A stretch of 64,000 nucleotides of DNA from Fredinandcohnia quinoae (GTDB lineage: Bacteria > Bacillota > Bacilli > Bacillales > Bacillaceae_L), in NCBI RefSeq assembly GCF_022427965.1, contig NZ_JAKTTI010000001.1, forward strand, positions 248,001-312,000. Reading direction: 5' to 3'. The notes under the pieces are model-generated. The model saw only the letters and a program-made list of their open reading frames with translations, had not been told where the DNA came from and searched no databases. Numbering within the stretch: position 1 is the stretch's first letter; each line of letters starts with the position of its first letter. Positions 10,914-19,964 of this stretch are shown here, one piece after another. A program made the translations under genes and the position numbers.

Positions 10914-10977
10914 AAAAGCGCAAGATATTCGAGGAAGCTTCTCAGGTTGAAAACTGGCTAGGCGCTAAAACTAGACA
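10914..10977. repeat. Degenerate copy of the dispersed GCGCAAGCGCC repeat
   Basis: Just after rnjA, the segment starts GAAAAGCGCAAG and ends CTAGGCGCTaaaACTAGAC. These are the two ends of the repeat found intact at 19859, 43559 and 59073, but the interior is different and the pairing of the ends is partly lost. Confidence 0.5.
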
Positions 10978-10987
10978 ATAAAAAAGA

Positions 10988-11025
10988 AAAAAAGCGAGCT
11001 CTTCAATTTTGAAGGCTCGTTTTTT
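10988..11025. terminator. Bidirectional terminator between rnjA and ktrC
   Basis: AAAAAAGCGAGC(T)CTTCA-ATTT-TGAAGGCTCGTTTTTTT: a stem with one bulge and A/T tracts on both sides, serving rnjA on + and ktrC on -. Confidence 0.85.
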
Positions 11026-11029
11026 TCTT

Positions 11030-11692
11030 TTACTCTTCAACCAAATTTTTTTCAAATCTACTAATATCAGTATCTGCACCGATGACAATTAATATATCCC
11101 CTTTATTGATACATTCTGTCGCTTGTGGCGATACCATGATGTCCTTCCCTCGTTTAATTGCTACTATATTCACCCCGTAATTTGCTCGCACATCTAATTC
11201 AATTAAGGATTTTCCATCCATTTTTCGTCCAGCTACAATCTCCATAATACTATGTTCATCAGATAACTCTAGATAATCAAGGACATTATTTGACATAATA
11301 TTATGTGCGATTCTTTTTCCCATATCTCTTTCAGGATGGACAATACGGTCAGCACCTATTTTACTTAGAATTTTTTCATGATAGTCATTTTGAGCTTTCA
11401 CCCATATATTCTTAACCCCAAGTTCTTTTAACATGATTGTTGTTAGAATACTCGCTTTCAGATTATCTCCAATCGCCACTATTACCAGATCAAAATTACG
11501 TATTCCCAAGCTTTTCAGTACAGATTCATCGGTAGAATCCCCTACAACTGCGTGCGAAGCGATTGTTGAATATTCATTTACCCGATCTTCATCGACATCC
11601 ATTGCCATTACTTCCATGCCCTCTTCACTAAGTGCCCGACATATACTTCCTCCGAAGCGCCCTAATCCAATGACTGCATATTCCTTTTTCAC
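11030..11692 (-). CDS. ktrC: Cytosolic gating subunit of a Ktr potassium channel
   Basis: 220 residues. The N-terminal RCK domain has the Rossmann motif GLGRFGGSICRAL and the acidic strand AMDVDED that binds nucleotide; a C-terminal RCK_C domain (about 140-218) is the type known to bind c-di-AMP in this family. KtrC forms a ring that gates a membrane subunit (KtrB or KtrD), which is not encoded in this window. GTG start behind GGAGGAATAGTT. Its place next to rnjA agrees with B. subtilis ktrC (ykqB). Confidence 0.92.
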   Translation of the reverse strand: MKKEYAVIGLGRFGGSICRALSEEGMEVMAMDVDEDRVNEYSTIASHAVVGDSTDESVLKSLGIRNFDLVIVAIGDNLKASILTTIMLKELGVKNIWVKAQNDYHEKILSKIGADRIVHPERDMGKRIAHNIMSNNVLDYLELSDEHSIMEIVAGRKMDGKSLIELDVRANYGVNIVAIKRGKDIMVSPQATECINKGDILIVIGADTDISRFEKNLVEE

Positions 11693-11766
11693 AACTATTC
11701 CTCCATCTAAGCGGATGATATCATTGATTTTAACATAAAATAAAGGACTATTAAATCATATCCTTA

Positions 11767-13602
11767 CTAGATCGCTTCCAGCATTTTAAATTGTGCTTTA
11801 ACAAGTCCGTAGTATTCACCTTGATGATTCATTAAATCATCATGTGATCCTTGCTCAATAATTTTCCCATGATCTAATACAAAGATATTATCAGCCTCCC
11901 TTATTGTTGAAAGCCTATGAGCAATGATAATGGCTGTCCGCCCATTTAGTAACTTTTTCAAGGCTTGTTGAATCTTAACTTCAGTTTCGGTATCGATACT
12001 TGCTGTTGCTTCATCTAAAATTAAAATTTTTGGATTAGCAAGCAATGCTCTTGCGAATGAGAGTAGTTGTCTTTCTCCAACAGATAAAACATTTCCACGT
12101 TCCTCAACCTCTGTTTCATACCCATTACTTAACTTCTCAATAAATGCGTGGGCTCCAACAGCTTTAGCTGCTTCAATTACGTCTTCATCCGTTGCGTCTG
12201 GACGCCCAAAACGAATATTATCCTTAATTGTACCTGAGAAGATAAAAGTATCCTGCAACACTACACTAATTTGTGATCGAATACTTTGTAATGAAAGATC
12301 CTTAATATTATATCCGTCAATCTTAACCTCACCACTTGTGGCATCATAAAACCGGCTTATTAAATTCGCAATCGTCGTTTTACCTGAACCTGTATGACCA
12401 ACCAATGCAACTGTCTGACCAGCCTCCATCGTCAAGGAAATACCTTTTAATGCCTTCCGTGATTCATCATATGAGAATTCAACTTTATCAAATTCAATTT
12501 TACCCTTAATATCCGTTATATTTATTGCATCTTCCCTTTCACCAACTATAGGCTTTTCATCTAAAAATTCAAAAATTCGCTCAGATGAAGCCATACCCAC
12601 TAATAACTGGTTATATACTTGACCTAATCTTGAAATTGGCTCCCAGAACATTCCTAGGTAAAATGCAAAGGAAACAAATACACCTACAGTTAAACCATTA
12701 CTATCTGTTAATCCATCCTTAATTAAAATTGCACCAAACCATATTAAAATTGCTGTTCCAACCGCATTCGTCATTTCTACAAAAGGTCGAAACATTGCAT
12801 TTTTTTGAGTTGCATCACGCCAGGATTCAAAATTCTCAGTGTTAACTCCATCAAAAAACTCGATATTTTCTTTTTCTTGCGTGAATGCTTGTGTTACCCT
12901 AATACCTTGAATACTTTCATTCAAATGTGAATTAAGCTTAGCTTGCTTAATTCGAACAGTTTGCCAAGATCTACGAATTTTTCTTCGGAGTTTTGTAGAT
13001 AATAAAACCATAATAGGCAAAATAATTAAGATTGCTAAAGTTAATTTGGGACTTAGTATAAATAAAATAACGATTACCCCGAATAATAATACAAAATCCA
13101 TTAATAGATTGATAACTCCATTGGTGAACAATTCCTGCAATGAATTTACATCATTTAATATTCTTACTAAAATTGATCCTGCTGAGCGCTGGTCAAAAAA
13201 GCGATGTGAAAGTCCTTGAACATGTGTAAATAAATGCTTTCTTAGATCATATATAATATTTTGTCCAAGCATATTTGTCCATTTAATTCGAAATATGTTT
13301 GCAACATATGACAACAAATAAAGGCCAGCAATTGTTAATACAAGTACAGTTAGTAAATTTGTATCCTTATTTGCGATTGCATGGTCTAAAGTATACTTAC
13401 CAATTAGTATTGGGGTAACCAAACGAACAGCAGTTGTAATCAAGACAACTATAATTGATAAAGGTAATAAATTTTTCGAATAAGGTTTCATATAACTAAA
13501 TAATCGAAACATTTGCTTCCAGTTAAATGGTTTTTCAATTGCTTGTTCAGTCGAATATTGAAATCGATGTTTTATATTTTGGTTTTCTGCTTTCTTTTCC
13601 AT
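11767..13602 (-). CDS. yknV: ABC exporter half-transporter, YknV type
   Basis: 611 residues: an N-terminal cytosolic tail, six membrane helices (about 35-330) and a nucleotide-binding domain. Walker A is GHTGSGKTT and Walker B is ILILDEATAS with the catalytic Glu. The signature is LSVGERQ instead of LSGGQ, and the H-loop is IIAHRLST. The altered signature pairs with the altered Walker B of the preceding gene, the standard pattern of asymmetric heterodimeric multidrug exporters. I chose the ATG at 13602, six bases after AGGTG, rather than the GTG nine bases earlier. Second gene of the pair. Name by length and locus; YheH/YfiC-type paralogues are alternatives. Confidence 0.8.
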   Translation of the reverse strand: MEKKAENQNIKHRFQYSTEQAIEKPFNWKQMFRLFSYMKPYSKNLLPLSIIVVLITTAVRLVTPILIGKYTLDHAIANKDTNLLTVLVLTIAGLYLLSYVANIFRIKWTNMLGQNIIYDLRKHLFTHVQGLSHRFFDQRSAGSILVRILNDVNSLQELFTNGVINLLMDFVLLFGVIVILFILSPKLTLAILIILPIMVLLSTKLRRKIRRSWQTVRIKQAKLNSHLNESIQGIRVTQAFTQEKENIEFFDGVNTENFESWRDATQKNAMFRPFVEMTNAVGTAILIWFGAILIKDGLTDSNGLTVGVFVSFAFYLGMFWEPISRLGQVYNQLLVGMASSERIFEFLDEKPIVGEREDAINITDIKGKIEFDKVEFSYDESRKALKGISLTMEAGQTVALVGHTGSGKTTIANLISRFYDATSGEVKIDGYNIKDLSLQSIRSQISVVLQDTFIFSGTIKDNIRFGRPDATDEDVIEAAKAVGAHAFIEKLSNGYETEVEERGNVLSVGERQLLSFARALLANPKILILDEATASIDTETEVKIQQALKKLLNGRTAIIIAHRLSTIREADNIFVLDHGKIIEQGSHDDLMNHQGEYYGLVKAQFKMLEAI

Positions 13603-13617
13603 ATCGTTCACCTACCT

Positions 13618-15372
13618 TCATCCAGTTTGAGCTTGCAGAATAACCTTCTGATCCTTATATTGAATATCATAGATCCTTTGATATGGACCTTCATTGCTCA
13701 TAAGCTCTGAATGAGTCCCCCTCTCAACAATAATCCCGTTATCTAGGACAAGAATTTCATCAGCATGTTTTAATGAGGATATACGATGTGCAATAATAAA
13801 TGTTGTTCGCCCTTTCATAACCTCTTTTAAAGCCTTCTGAATTTCAAATTCTGTCTCCATATCAACTGCACTTGTTGCATCGTCGAGTATAAGTATGCTT
13901 GGATTGATACAAATCGATCTAGCTATTGCAATCCTTTGCTTTTGACCACCAGAAAGACCCATCCCTCTTTCACCAAGCATTGTGTCATAACCATTAGGCA
14001 ATTCCATAATAAAATCGTGTGCCTGGGCACGTTTTGCCGCATTCATAATTTCTTCCATAGTTGAATTCGGCTTTCCGTAGGCTATATTTGCTTTTATAGA
14101 TGATGAAAACAGAAAAGACTCCTGCATTACAAACCCGATATTACTTCTAAGGGTATGAATTGAATATTTTTTTACATCCTTCCCATCAATTAATACCTCA
14201 CCAATGACAGGTTCATAAAATCTAGTCATTAATTGTGTAATACTTGTCTTTCCAGATCCTGTAGACCCAATTAAACCAATCACTTTCCCAGGCTCCGCAT
14301 TAAATGAAATCGATTGAAGTGCGGCTTGATCATCCTCAGTATATTTCAATGTTACATTTTTAAATTCTACATTTCCTTGTAATCTATTATTTTCTATCGA
14401 ATCTGAAGATTCATCAATCTCTTCATCCGCTTCAAGAATTTCTAATAGCCTTTCGCCAGATGCCTTCGCTTGAGAAAACATATTAATAACAAACCCTAAG
14501 TTCATGATTGGATTTAATAAATACCAAACGAGACTGAAAAAGGCTACTAACTCACCGTGAGACACACTACCGTTGATTACTTGATAGCCACCAAATGATA
14601 GTAAAGCCACCACACAAATATTACCAATGAACTCCATTAAAGGGAAAAACTTCGCCCAAATATGTGAAGTGTTCAATGAAACATCTTTATAATTTTCATT
14701 TGAATAATTAAACTTATTAATCTGGTAACTCTCTCTTGAAAGAGATTTTACAGTGTTTATCCCGCTTATATTTTCTTGGACGTTTGTATTTAAACGGCCA
14801 AATGATTTTCTTACCGCTCTAAAAGCCGGATGCACACGCTTATCGAAGCGATATACGACAACAGCTAGAAACGGTAAAGAAACGATTGTAACCAAAGTTA
14901 ATGATACAGAGTAATACAACATTACACTTAAGCTAAATATAATTAATAAGCTAAATCTCAATAATTCCGCAAAGCCAAACGACAAAAAGAAACGAAATCC
15001 TTCAACATCAGCAGTTAGCCGTGACATTAAGTCACCTGTCTTTGCATTATCATAATAACCAAACGACAAGCGCTGTAACTTTTCATATAAAGCATTTCTC
15101 ATTTTATACACAGAGGTAATTCCAAACAAGTCACCTAAATACTGGTTAAAATATGTAGATATCCCCTTCAATACCATTATTACAATAAAACCTATTGATA
15201 AATATGGAACAAGATCGTAGTTCCCTCCCCTGAAAACCTCATCAATTGATACTTGTAATACGATTGGATATAGAACCGTTATCCCAGTAACAAACAATAA
15301 AGAAAACATCGACCAGTAAAAATAATGTCGGTATGGCATATAAAACTCTTTCAATTTCTTAAAGGTTTCCAT
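13618..15372 (-). CDS. yknU: ABC exporter half-transporter, YknU type
   Basis: 584 residues, close to B. subtilis YknU (585). Six membrane helices lie in about residues 15-305, followed by the nucleotide-binding domain. Walker A is GSTGSGKTS and the signature LSGGQKQR is canonical. Walker B reads ILILDDATSA, so Asp replaces the catalytic Glu, which marks the degenerate ATP site of a heterodimer. The ATG at 15372 follows AAAGGAGG by seven bases. It is the upstream partner of the 611-residue half-transporter. The exported substrate cannot be read from sequence. Confidence 0.8.
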   Translation of the reverse strand: METFKKLKEFYMPYRHYFYWSMFSLLFVTGITVLYPIVLQVSIDEVFRGGNYDLVPYLSIGFIVIMVLKGISTYFNQYLGDLFGITSVYKMRNALYEKLQRLSFGYYDNAKTGDLMSRLTADVEGFRFFLSFGFAELLRFSLLIIFSLSVMLYYSVSLTLVTIVSLPFLAVVVYRFDKRVHPAFRAVRKSFGRLNTNVQENISGINTVKSLSRESYQINKFNYSNENYKDVSLNTSHIWAKFFPLMEFIGNICVVALLSFGGYQVINGSVSHGELVAFFSLVWYLLNPIMNLGFVINMFSQAKASGERLLEILEADEEIDESSDSIENNRLQGNVEFKNVTLKYTEDDQAALQSISFNAEPGKVIGLIGSTGSGKTSITQLMTRFYEPVIGEVLIDGKDVKKYSIHTLRSNIGFVMQESFLFSSSIKANIAYGKPNSTMEEIMNAAKRAQAHDFIMELPNGYDTMLGERGMGLSGGQKQRIAIARSICINPSILILDDATSAVDMETEFEIQKALKEVMKGRTTFIIAHRISSLKHADEILVLDNGIIVERGTHSELMSNEGPYQRIYDIQYKDQKVILQAQTG

Positions 15373-15499
15373 CAAAAGCCTCCTTTACAAGGTGCATAAT
15401 TCAATTTGAAAAACTAACGTAATTATTAATATATCGGTTTTCGAAATAAATTTCCAGTATAATAATTAGAAAATGTAGAATTTTTTTTATTCACTAAAT

Positions 15500-15535
15500 A
15501 AAAACCAAGTCAATGACTTGGTTTGCACTTTATTC
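15500..15535 (-). terminator. Terminator of ykuS
   Basis: A perfect palindrome AAACCAAGTCA / TGACTTGGTTT at 15502-15524, followed on the - strand by TTATTTAG. Confidence 0.75.
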
Positions 15536-15551
15536 TATTTATCCTTTTTCT

Positions 15552-15800
15552 TTACTGTTTCCCAAGACGATTCTCAACCTCTTGACATACTTGATCCGCA
15601 GAAAGTCCATTCGCTTCAATTACTGAACCTTGTGTAGAAGTATCTGCTATACCCATCACATTAGAATCTAAACCAGTAACAACACAGCAATCACAATTTT
15701 TCGCATCATTCTCTTGTCGTAGTTGTACAACTTCATAGCCTTTTTCTTGAAGAGCTTGTTGAACATTTGTTAATGAACCTTCAACTCCAATTTTCGCCAT
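15552..15800 (-). CDS. ykuS: UPF0180 family protein YkuS
   Basis: 82 residues starting [17 protein letters not shown]. The family motif [19 protein letters not shown] is intact, with three cysteines clustered as CDCC. The family is conserved in Bacillaceae and has no established function. Monocistronic, with its own terminator; ykuS lies in the same yku neighbourhood in B. subtilis. Confidence 0.92.
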   Translation of the reverse strand: MAKIGVEGSLTNVQQALQEKGYEVVQLRQENDAKNCDCCVVTGLDSNVMGIADTSTQGSVIEANGLSADQVCQEVENRLGKQ

Positions 15801-15875
15801 TCCTCTTCCACCTCCTCATACAAATAATTTGTCTCAATCTCAGAGCGATTATTCCCTATAAATAAGCAATAAAAA

Positions 15876-15906
15876 AATGGTTGCTACAGATATTCTGTAA
15901 CAACCA
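15876..15906 (-). terminator. Terminator of ddh
   Basis: On the - strand GGTTGTTACAG-AATAT-CTGTAGCAACC followed by ATTTTTTTATT: an eleven-pair stem with one G-U pair and a clear T-run. Confidence 0.85.
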
Positions 15907-15916
15907 CCAAAAAGCC

Positions 15917-16903
15917 TTACAATAATCCTTTTCTTAAATCTTCTGCAGATTTAGGTGATAAATATGCAGGAGCAATATCAAAAACCGATTTTGCACCAGT
16001 TTGTCCTTCTTTATTTAAACGATATGCTGCACGAGCATATGCTACAAGGACACTAGAGGTGAATTCTGGGTTACTATCTAGATTAAGCGAAAATTCAATA
16101 ACTTGCTTACTATCGATTCCTGTAGTCCCACCGCGTATAACAAAACCACCGTGTGGTAGTCTTGAATGATATTGCTTCAACTCTTCACTACTAATAAAAT
16201 TCACTTCTGTATCATATTCAGCAAAATAATTAGGCATCGTTTTAATTTTTTCTTCAATTTCTAATTTATTATATCCTTCTTTTACAACTACGTAGCAAAT
16301 ACGCAAATGTTTTTGAGCAGTTGAGAGCTCAGGATTTTCACCACTTCTCACTTTTTCAACTGCATCCTCAATTGGAACAGTATACTGAACTGCATCTTCT
16401 ACACCTTCGATTCGGCGAACCGCATCTGAATGACCTTGACTAACACCTTTACCCCAAAACGTATAATTTTCTCCATTCGGTAAAATTGCTTCTGCCATTA
16501 ACCGGTTTATTGAAAATAATCCAGGATCCCAACCAACTGAGATTATGCTTATTTTCCCACTTCTTTGTGCAGCTTCATCAACAGACTTAAAGTATTCTGG
16601 AATTTTTGCATGTGTATCATAACTATCAACCGTATTGAACATTTGTGCAAACTCTGGACCTTGATGAGGTAAATCAGTTGCAGAACCTCCACATAAAATC
16701 ATAACATCTATTTCATTTGAATATTCCGCAGCTTGTGATATATGTATAACTTTTGCTTTTGACTCCTGAATTTGTATACTTTCAGGTGATCTTCTTGTAA
16801 AAATACCAACTAAATCGATATCAGGACATTGATTGATTGCTGAAACTACCCCTTTACCAAGGTTACCGTATCCAACAATCCCTACTTTAATATGAGCACA
16901 CAT
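15917..16903 (-). CDS. ddh: meso-Diaminopimelate D-dehydrogenase
   Basis: 328 residues. The enzyme makes meso-diaminopimelate in one step from tetrahydrodipicolinate, ammonia and NADPH, the short branch of lysine and peptidoglycan precursor synthesis. The NADP motif is GIVGYGNLGKG with the FTRRSPE segment that binds the 2'-phosphate. LCGGSATDLPHQGP, SVGWDPGLFSINR and GQGHSD-like SQGHSDAVRRIEG are diagnostic of this family. The start is the ATG at 16903 behind GGAGG; a longer in-frame start adds eight unsupported residues. Its own terminator follows. Confidence 0.93.
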   Translation of the reverse strand: MCAHIKVGIVGYGNLGKGVVSAINQCPDIDLVGIFTRRSPESIQIQESKAKVIHISQAAEYSNEIDVMILCGGSATDLPHQGPEFAQMFNTVDSYDTHAKIPEYFKSVDEAAQRSGKISIISVGWDPGLFSINRLMAEAILPNGENYTFWGKGVSQGHSDAVRRIEGVEDAVQYTVPIEDAVEKVRSGENPELSTAQKHLRICYVVVKEGYNKLEIEEKIKTMPNYFAEYDTEVNFISSEELKQYHSRLPHGGFVIRGGTTGIDSKQVIEFSLNLDSNPEFTSSVLVAYARAAYRLNKEGQTGAKSVFDIAPAYLSPKSAEDLRKGLL

Positions 16904-17017
16904 TGTAATTCCTCCACGACTAATCAAACTTAAGGTAATGAAATTGACTATTTATTCCCTCAAAGTTTTATTTTTTAATTTAACAGAAAATATTCGCTAT
17001 GACAAGGTAAAATTTAG

Positions 17018-17893
17018 TCAGATAGAACTGATATTTTCTTTCATTAATTCTACAAACGCTCTTACTTGTTTAAGTTCAAAAGCAGATTCATAACCGACCA
17101 GCCACGTGTCACGTTTCATAGGCTCATTATGTTCGTCCAATAATGGAATTTTATAAATGTTGGTCTCTTCCTCTGATAATGTTACTGAAGGTAAAATTGC
17201 ATACCCGATACCATTTAGCGTCATTTGTTTACACGTTTCAATTTGATCAACTACTATTGTTCGTTTTGGTATAGATTGAAAGGTCCTATGCCACCATTCC
17301 TGTATTTCCTGGTAGTAGGTGGAATCACTTTTAAATTGAATAAATGGTCGATCTGTCTCCCATACTTGCTCTATTTTTTGTATTTCAGTGTCAACCAAAT
17401 ACATAGTATCGGTTAATAAATGTTTTTTTACCCCTTTCCATTCTGGCTTTCCTCTAATAATTCCAATATGCACAGTATCATCATATAAATTTTTAAGAAT
17501 TTCGCTGCTCCATCCGGTAATTAATGATATTTTTGCCTGTGGATATGTTGTTACATATTTTTTTAATATTTTTGGCAACCAATTTTGACCAATTATGGAT
17601 GCACATGCAATCTTTAGTGTCCCATGTACTTCTTGATTTAGAGCCTGAATTTGTTCTTTGATCTTCTCTTCCTTTTCGACTACCTCCTTAGCAAAATCAA
17701 TTATTTTTTCACCAGCTGGGGTGGGAGTTAATCCTTTTTGTGAGCGAATAAAGATCTTGGTACCCCAAATCTTCTCAATTGATTGAAGTCGTTGGGATAG
17801 GGCTGGTTGTGAAACAAATAAACGCTCTGAAGCCTTTCTCATATTCATTTCTGAGGCGAGTACTACAAGTAATTGAAATTCAGAAAACTGCAT
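17018..17893 (-). CDS. ccpC: LysR-type regulator CcpC
   Basis: 291 residues. A winged helix-turn-helix occupies about residues 1-60 (MRKASERLFVSQPALSQRLQ), and the periplasmic-binding-like effector domain follows, including IGIIRGKPEWKGVKKHL and GIGYAILPSVTLSEEE. Length and sequence match B. subtilis CcpC, which represses citB and citZ and responds to citrate. Its place next to darB (ykuL) is also the same there. ATG behind AGAGGGGA. Targets are not in this window. Confidence 0.9.
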   Translation of the reverse strand: MQFSEFQLLVVLASEMNMRKASERLFVSQPALSQRLQSIEKIWGTKIFIRSQKGLTPTPAGEKIIDFAKEVVEKEEKIKEQIQALNQEVHGTLKIACASIIGQNWLPKILKKYVTTYPQAKISLITGWSSEILKNLYDDTVHIGIIRGKPEWKGVKKHLLTDTMYLVDTEIQKIEQVWETDRPFIQFKSDSTYYQEIQEWWHRTFQSIPKRTIVVDQIETCKQMTLNGIGYAILPSVTLSEEETNIYKIPLLDEHNEPMKRDTWLVGYESAFELKQVRAFVELMKENISSI

Positions 17894-17954
17894 ATTAATC
17901 CCCTCTTTCTAATTCTTCAATAAGTTTTACTTATACTATATCCAAAGGGTTGAA

Positions 17955-17983
17955 AAAGCCCTCCAAAAGCTTGAAGGACTTTA
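17955..17983 (-). terminator. Terminator of darB
   Basis: On the - strand AAAGTCCTTC...GGAGGGCTTTTTC pairs with one G-U; it sits 11 bases after the darB stop. Confidence 0.7.
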
Positions 17984-17993
17984 CTTTCATTTC

Positions 17994-18431
17994 TTATTTA
18001 TTCTTAATTCGACGATCTAATTGCTTTAGGACAGCCCTTCTTGTAAATATTCCTTCAAAGACAGCTTCATCATTTTCTACACATACAAAGGGATGATCAA
18101 TAACGAGATTAAGACCAGTCATTACCTGATCATTTAAATTCAAACGTGGAATATTTGTATTCATAACTTCTTCCACCTTCATTGTCTCAAGTCGCTCAAA
18201 TTCAATCCGTTCAAGTCCTAAAATAGAATCAAGTATATGTGTCGAGCTAATTAAACCATGTAATGTAAAATGTGGATCCAACACCGGCACTGCCGTATAT
18301 CCTGTCTTAGTAAGGACAAGTAAGGCATGCTCCAAATTATTGCCCAATTGTACATGAGCAACTTTATCAGCTGGAATTAGCAAATCTTTAATTGTAGTAT
18401 CAAATAATTCTCCGCTTTGAAGACTAATCAT
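17994..18431 (-). CDS. darB: CBS-domain c-di-AMP-binding protein DarB (CbpB, YkuL)
   Basis: 145 residues made of two CBS domains (about 20-75 and 85-140). MISLQSGELFDTT at the start and the segment DKVAHVQLGNNLEHALLVLT match B. subtilis DarB almost residue for residue. In B. subtilis DarB binds c-di-AMP and, when unbound, contacts the (p)ppGpp synthetase Rel and pyruvate carboxylase. It is therefore a likely second c-di-AMP reader in this window besides KtrC. ATG behind GAGGTTG. Confidence 0.92.
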   Translation of the reverse strand: MISLQSGELFDTTIKDLLIPADKVAHVQLGNNLEHALLVLTKTGYTAVPVLDPHFTLHGLISSTHILDSILGLERIEFERLETMKVEEVMNTNIPRLNLNDQVMTGLNLVIDHPFVCVENDEAVFEGIFTRRAVLKQLDRRIKNK

Positions 18432-18561
18432 TTTGCTTCAACCTCACATCATGTTTTTTTACTATTTTACGAGATTACTATGTTTAATGCTCCAATTCTT
18501 ATTTTAACATAATTGAAAGCGGATAATGTAAACTTATTAAAATTCCTAGGAAGGTAACAAA

Positions 18562-18588
18562 AAAAACTCGCTTGTGGCGAGTTTTTAT
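18562..18588 (-). terminator. Terminator of ykuJ
   Basis: On the - strand AAAACTCGC-CACAA-GCGAGTTTTTTT is a perfect nine-pair stem with a long T-run. Confidence 0.85.
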
Positions 18589-18597
18589 ATTTAATGA

Positions 18598-18840
18598 TTA
18601 ATTTATTAGATCAAAAATTTCGATGGCAATCATATCAATATTATCAAATTGATATGTTTTCGGCTTTTCCCCTTGTTGATATACCTCTAATTCGAAGGTT
18701 TCGTTTTTATTAAAGTATTTAACACTACATTTTCTTTCACCGTTCACTTCAAAAAAACGTTGTGGAGGCTCTCCCCCATTAGCATTTTCTTGTAAACTTA
18801 AAAGACGAGTAATAATACCTTGTAACTGTGACTGTGTCAT
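18598..18840 (-). CDS. ykuJ: YkuJ family protein
   Basis: 80 residues starting MTQSQLQGIITRLLSLQ, near the 79 of B. subtilis YkuJ. The segment GGEPPQRFFEVNGERKCSVKYF is characteristic. It is a small soluble alpha/beta protein with a solved family structure but no known role. I chose the ATG at 18840 behind AAAGGAGAGG; a longer frame adds eight residues without a ribosome site. The ykuK and ykzF genes that follow ykuJ in B. subtilis are missing here. Confidence 0.9.
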   Translation of the reverse strand: MTQSQLQGIITRLLSLQENANGGEPPQRFFEVNGERKCSVKYFNKNETFELEVYQQGEKPKTYQFDNIDMIAIEIFDLIN

Positions 18841-18986
18841 ATGTACCTCTCCTTTCCAATGCAAAAAACTAATTTACTTTTAGGATTGTCAATATAGCAC
18901 GTTCTATCCATTTAATAAAGTATTTTTATTCAAATTTCCTTATCGCGGAAAATTCTTACTATTATACAAAGACTAAATAATTTTAA

Positions 18987-19018
18987 AAGGAACCCCTTAT
19001 TTCAGGATTCCTTTTAAA
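18987..19018 (-). terminator. Terminator overlapping the end of the DUF3993 gene
   Basis: On the - strand AAAAGGAATCC...GGGGTTCCTTTT pairs across the stop codon region and runs into AAAATTATTTAG, a weak T-run. Confidence 0.55.
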
Positions 19019-19683
19019 TATCCGGCATATAATGGACTCCGATAATCCATCTCTAATAAGGAGTAAATTGTGTATCTGAATGGGTCCCAAAATAGAAATT
19101 TTTCTAATATTCGTGAGCCTTGTTTAACCGAGGTTAATTCGTCAACTTGTTTAACATTTTCTTTACTTCGCTCTATTTTGTCTAACTCTTTTGACTTTTC
19201 AATACCAATTTCCAATTCAGAGATGAACCAATTTGATCCGATCCTCTCAAGTGTTAAGGTTTCATAGTGGCTATCGTATGATACAGGTCCTTCTATTTTG
19301 GCTTTAAAAAATTCGTAAACATATGCTTTATTCCCATCATCATTAAAAACAATCTTTGTCTCCTCTGAATATGAGAAAAATGGGATGAAATAAATAGGAA
19401 AATCCGTTCCATAAACAATGAAACCCTCATTATCCTCATATAAATTTTCCTTTAGAAAGAGCTTAATATAGTTATCTTTAAAGTATGGAGAGAGTACACC
19501 CCAAACCTCATCATATGATCTATACTTAGCTGTTAATGAAACTTGGGCACTATACGCTTCCTTTAAAAATTCAAACATTTTCTCATTTGATATTGGCTTA
19601 CTTGCTGAAGCTTTTGTAGGCTGATTAATAAAGGAACTACACATTAAAAGGAATATGACTAATATTGTTAATCGATTTTTCAA
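18997..19683 (-). CDS. Secreted DUF3993-type protein
   Basis: 228 residues with a Sec signal peptide (MKNRLTILVIFLLMCSSF, likely cleavage after ASA near residue 27). The mature part is an acidic, aromatic-rich domain with SNEKMFEFLKEAYSAQVSLTAKYRS and a long stretch of beta-type sequence. It resembles the DUF3993 proteins of Bacillus, which have no known function. It starts with TTG behind AAAGGATGA. No partner gene is obvious: a terminator and a repeat separate it from fadH. Confidence 0.7.
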   Translation of the reverse strand: MKNRLTILVIFLLMCSSFINQPTKASASKPISNEKMFEFLKEAYSAQVSLTAKYRSYDEVWGVLSPYFKDNYIKLFLKENLYEDNEGFIVYGTDFPIYFIPFFSYSEETKIVFNDDGNKAYVYEFFKAKIEGPVSYDSHYETLTLERIGSNWFISELEIGIEKSKELDKIERSKENVKQVDELTSVKQGSRILEKFLFWDPFRYTIYSLLEMDYRSPLYAGYLKGILK

Positions 19684-19858
19684 ATTATCATCCTTTCCAC
19701 TACAGAATACCGTTGGCCAAGTATTATCATTCTAACAGGGTAGACTATAAATATGCGTACTTTTCGTTCGTAAAATAATTGCACTTTTTGACACAATTAT
19801 GCTTTTATAAACAATATGCTCGCGTAAAAGGAAGATAGAACAAGATTTTTATCATTAG

Positions 19859-19900
19859 AAAAAGCGCAAGCGCCTTGTTCAGGCGCTGGAGCTAGACATT
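19859..19900. repeat. Short form of the dispersed hairpin repeat
   Basis: AAAAAGCGCAAGCGCCTTG..CAGGCGCTGGAGCTAGAC. AGCGCC(T) pairs with AGGCGCT, giving a small hairpin. The ends are identical to those of the ~120-nt copies at 43559 and 59073, but the ~75-nt middle is absent. Confidence 0.75.
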
Positions 19901-19935
19901 TATATACAAAATTTTATTCTTTATTTTTATTTAAA

Positions 19936-19962
19936 AAACACTTCCCGAAAGGAAGTGTTTTA
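19936..19962 (-). terminator. Terminator of fadH
   Basis: AAAACACTTCC-CGAAA-GGAAGTGTTTT: a perfect eleven-pair stem, then an A/T-rich tail, two bases from the fadH stop. Confidence 0.8.
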
Positions 19963-19964
19963 CA

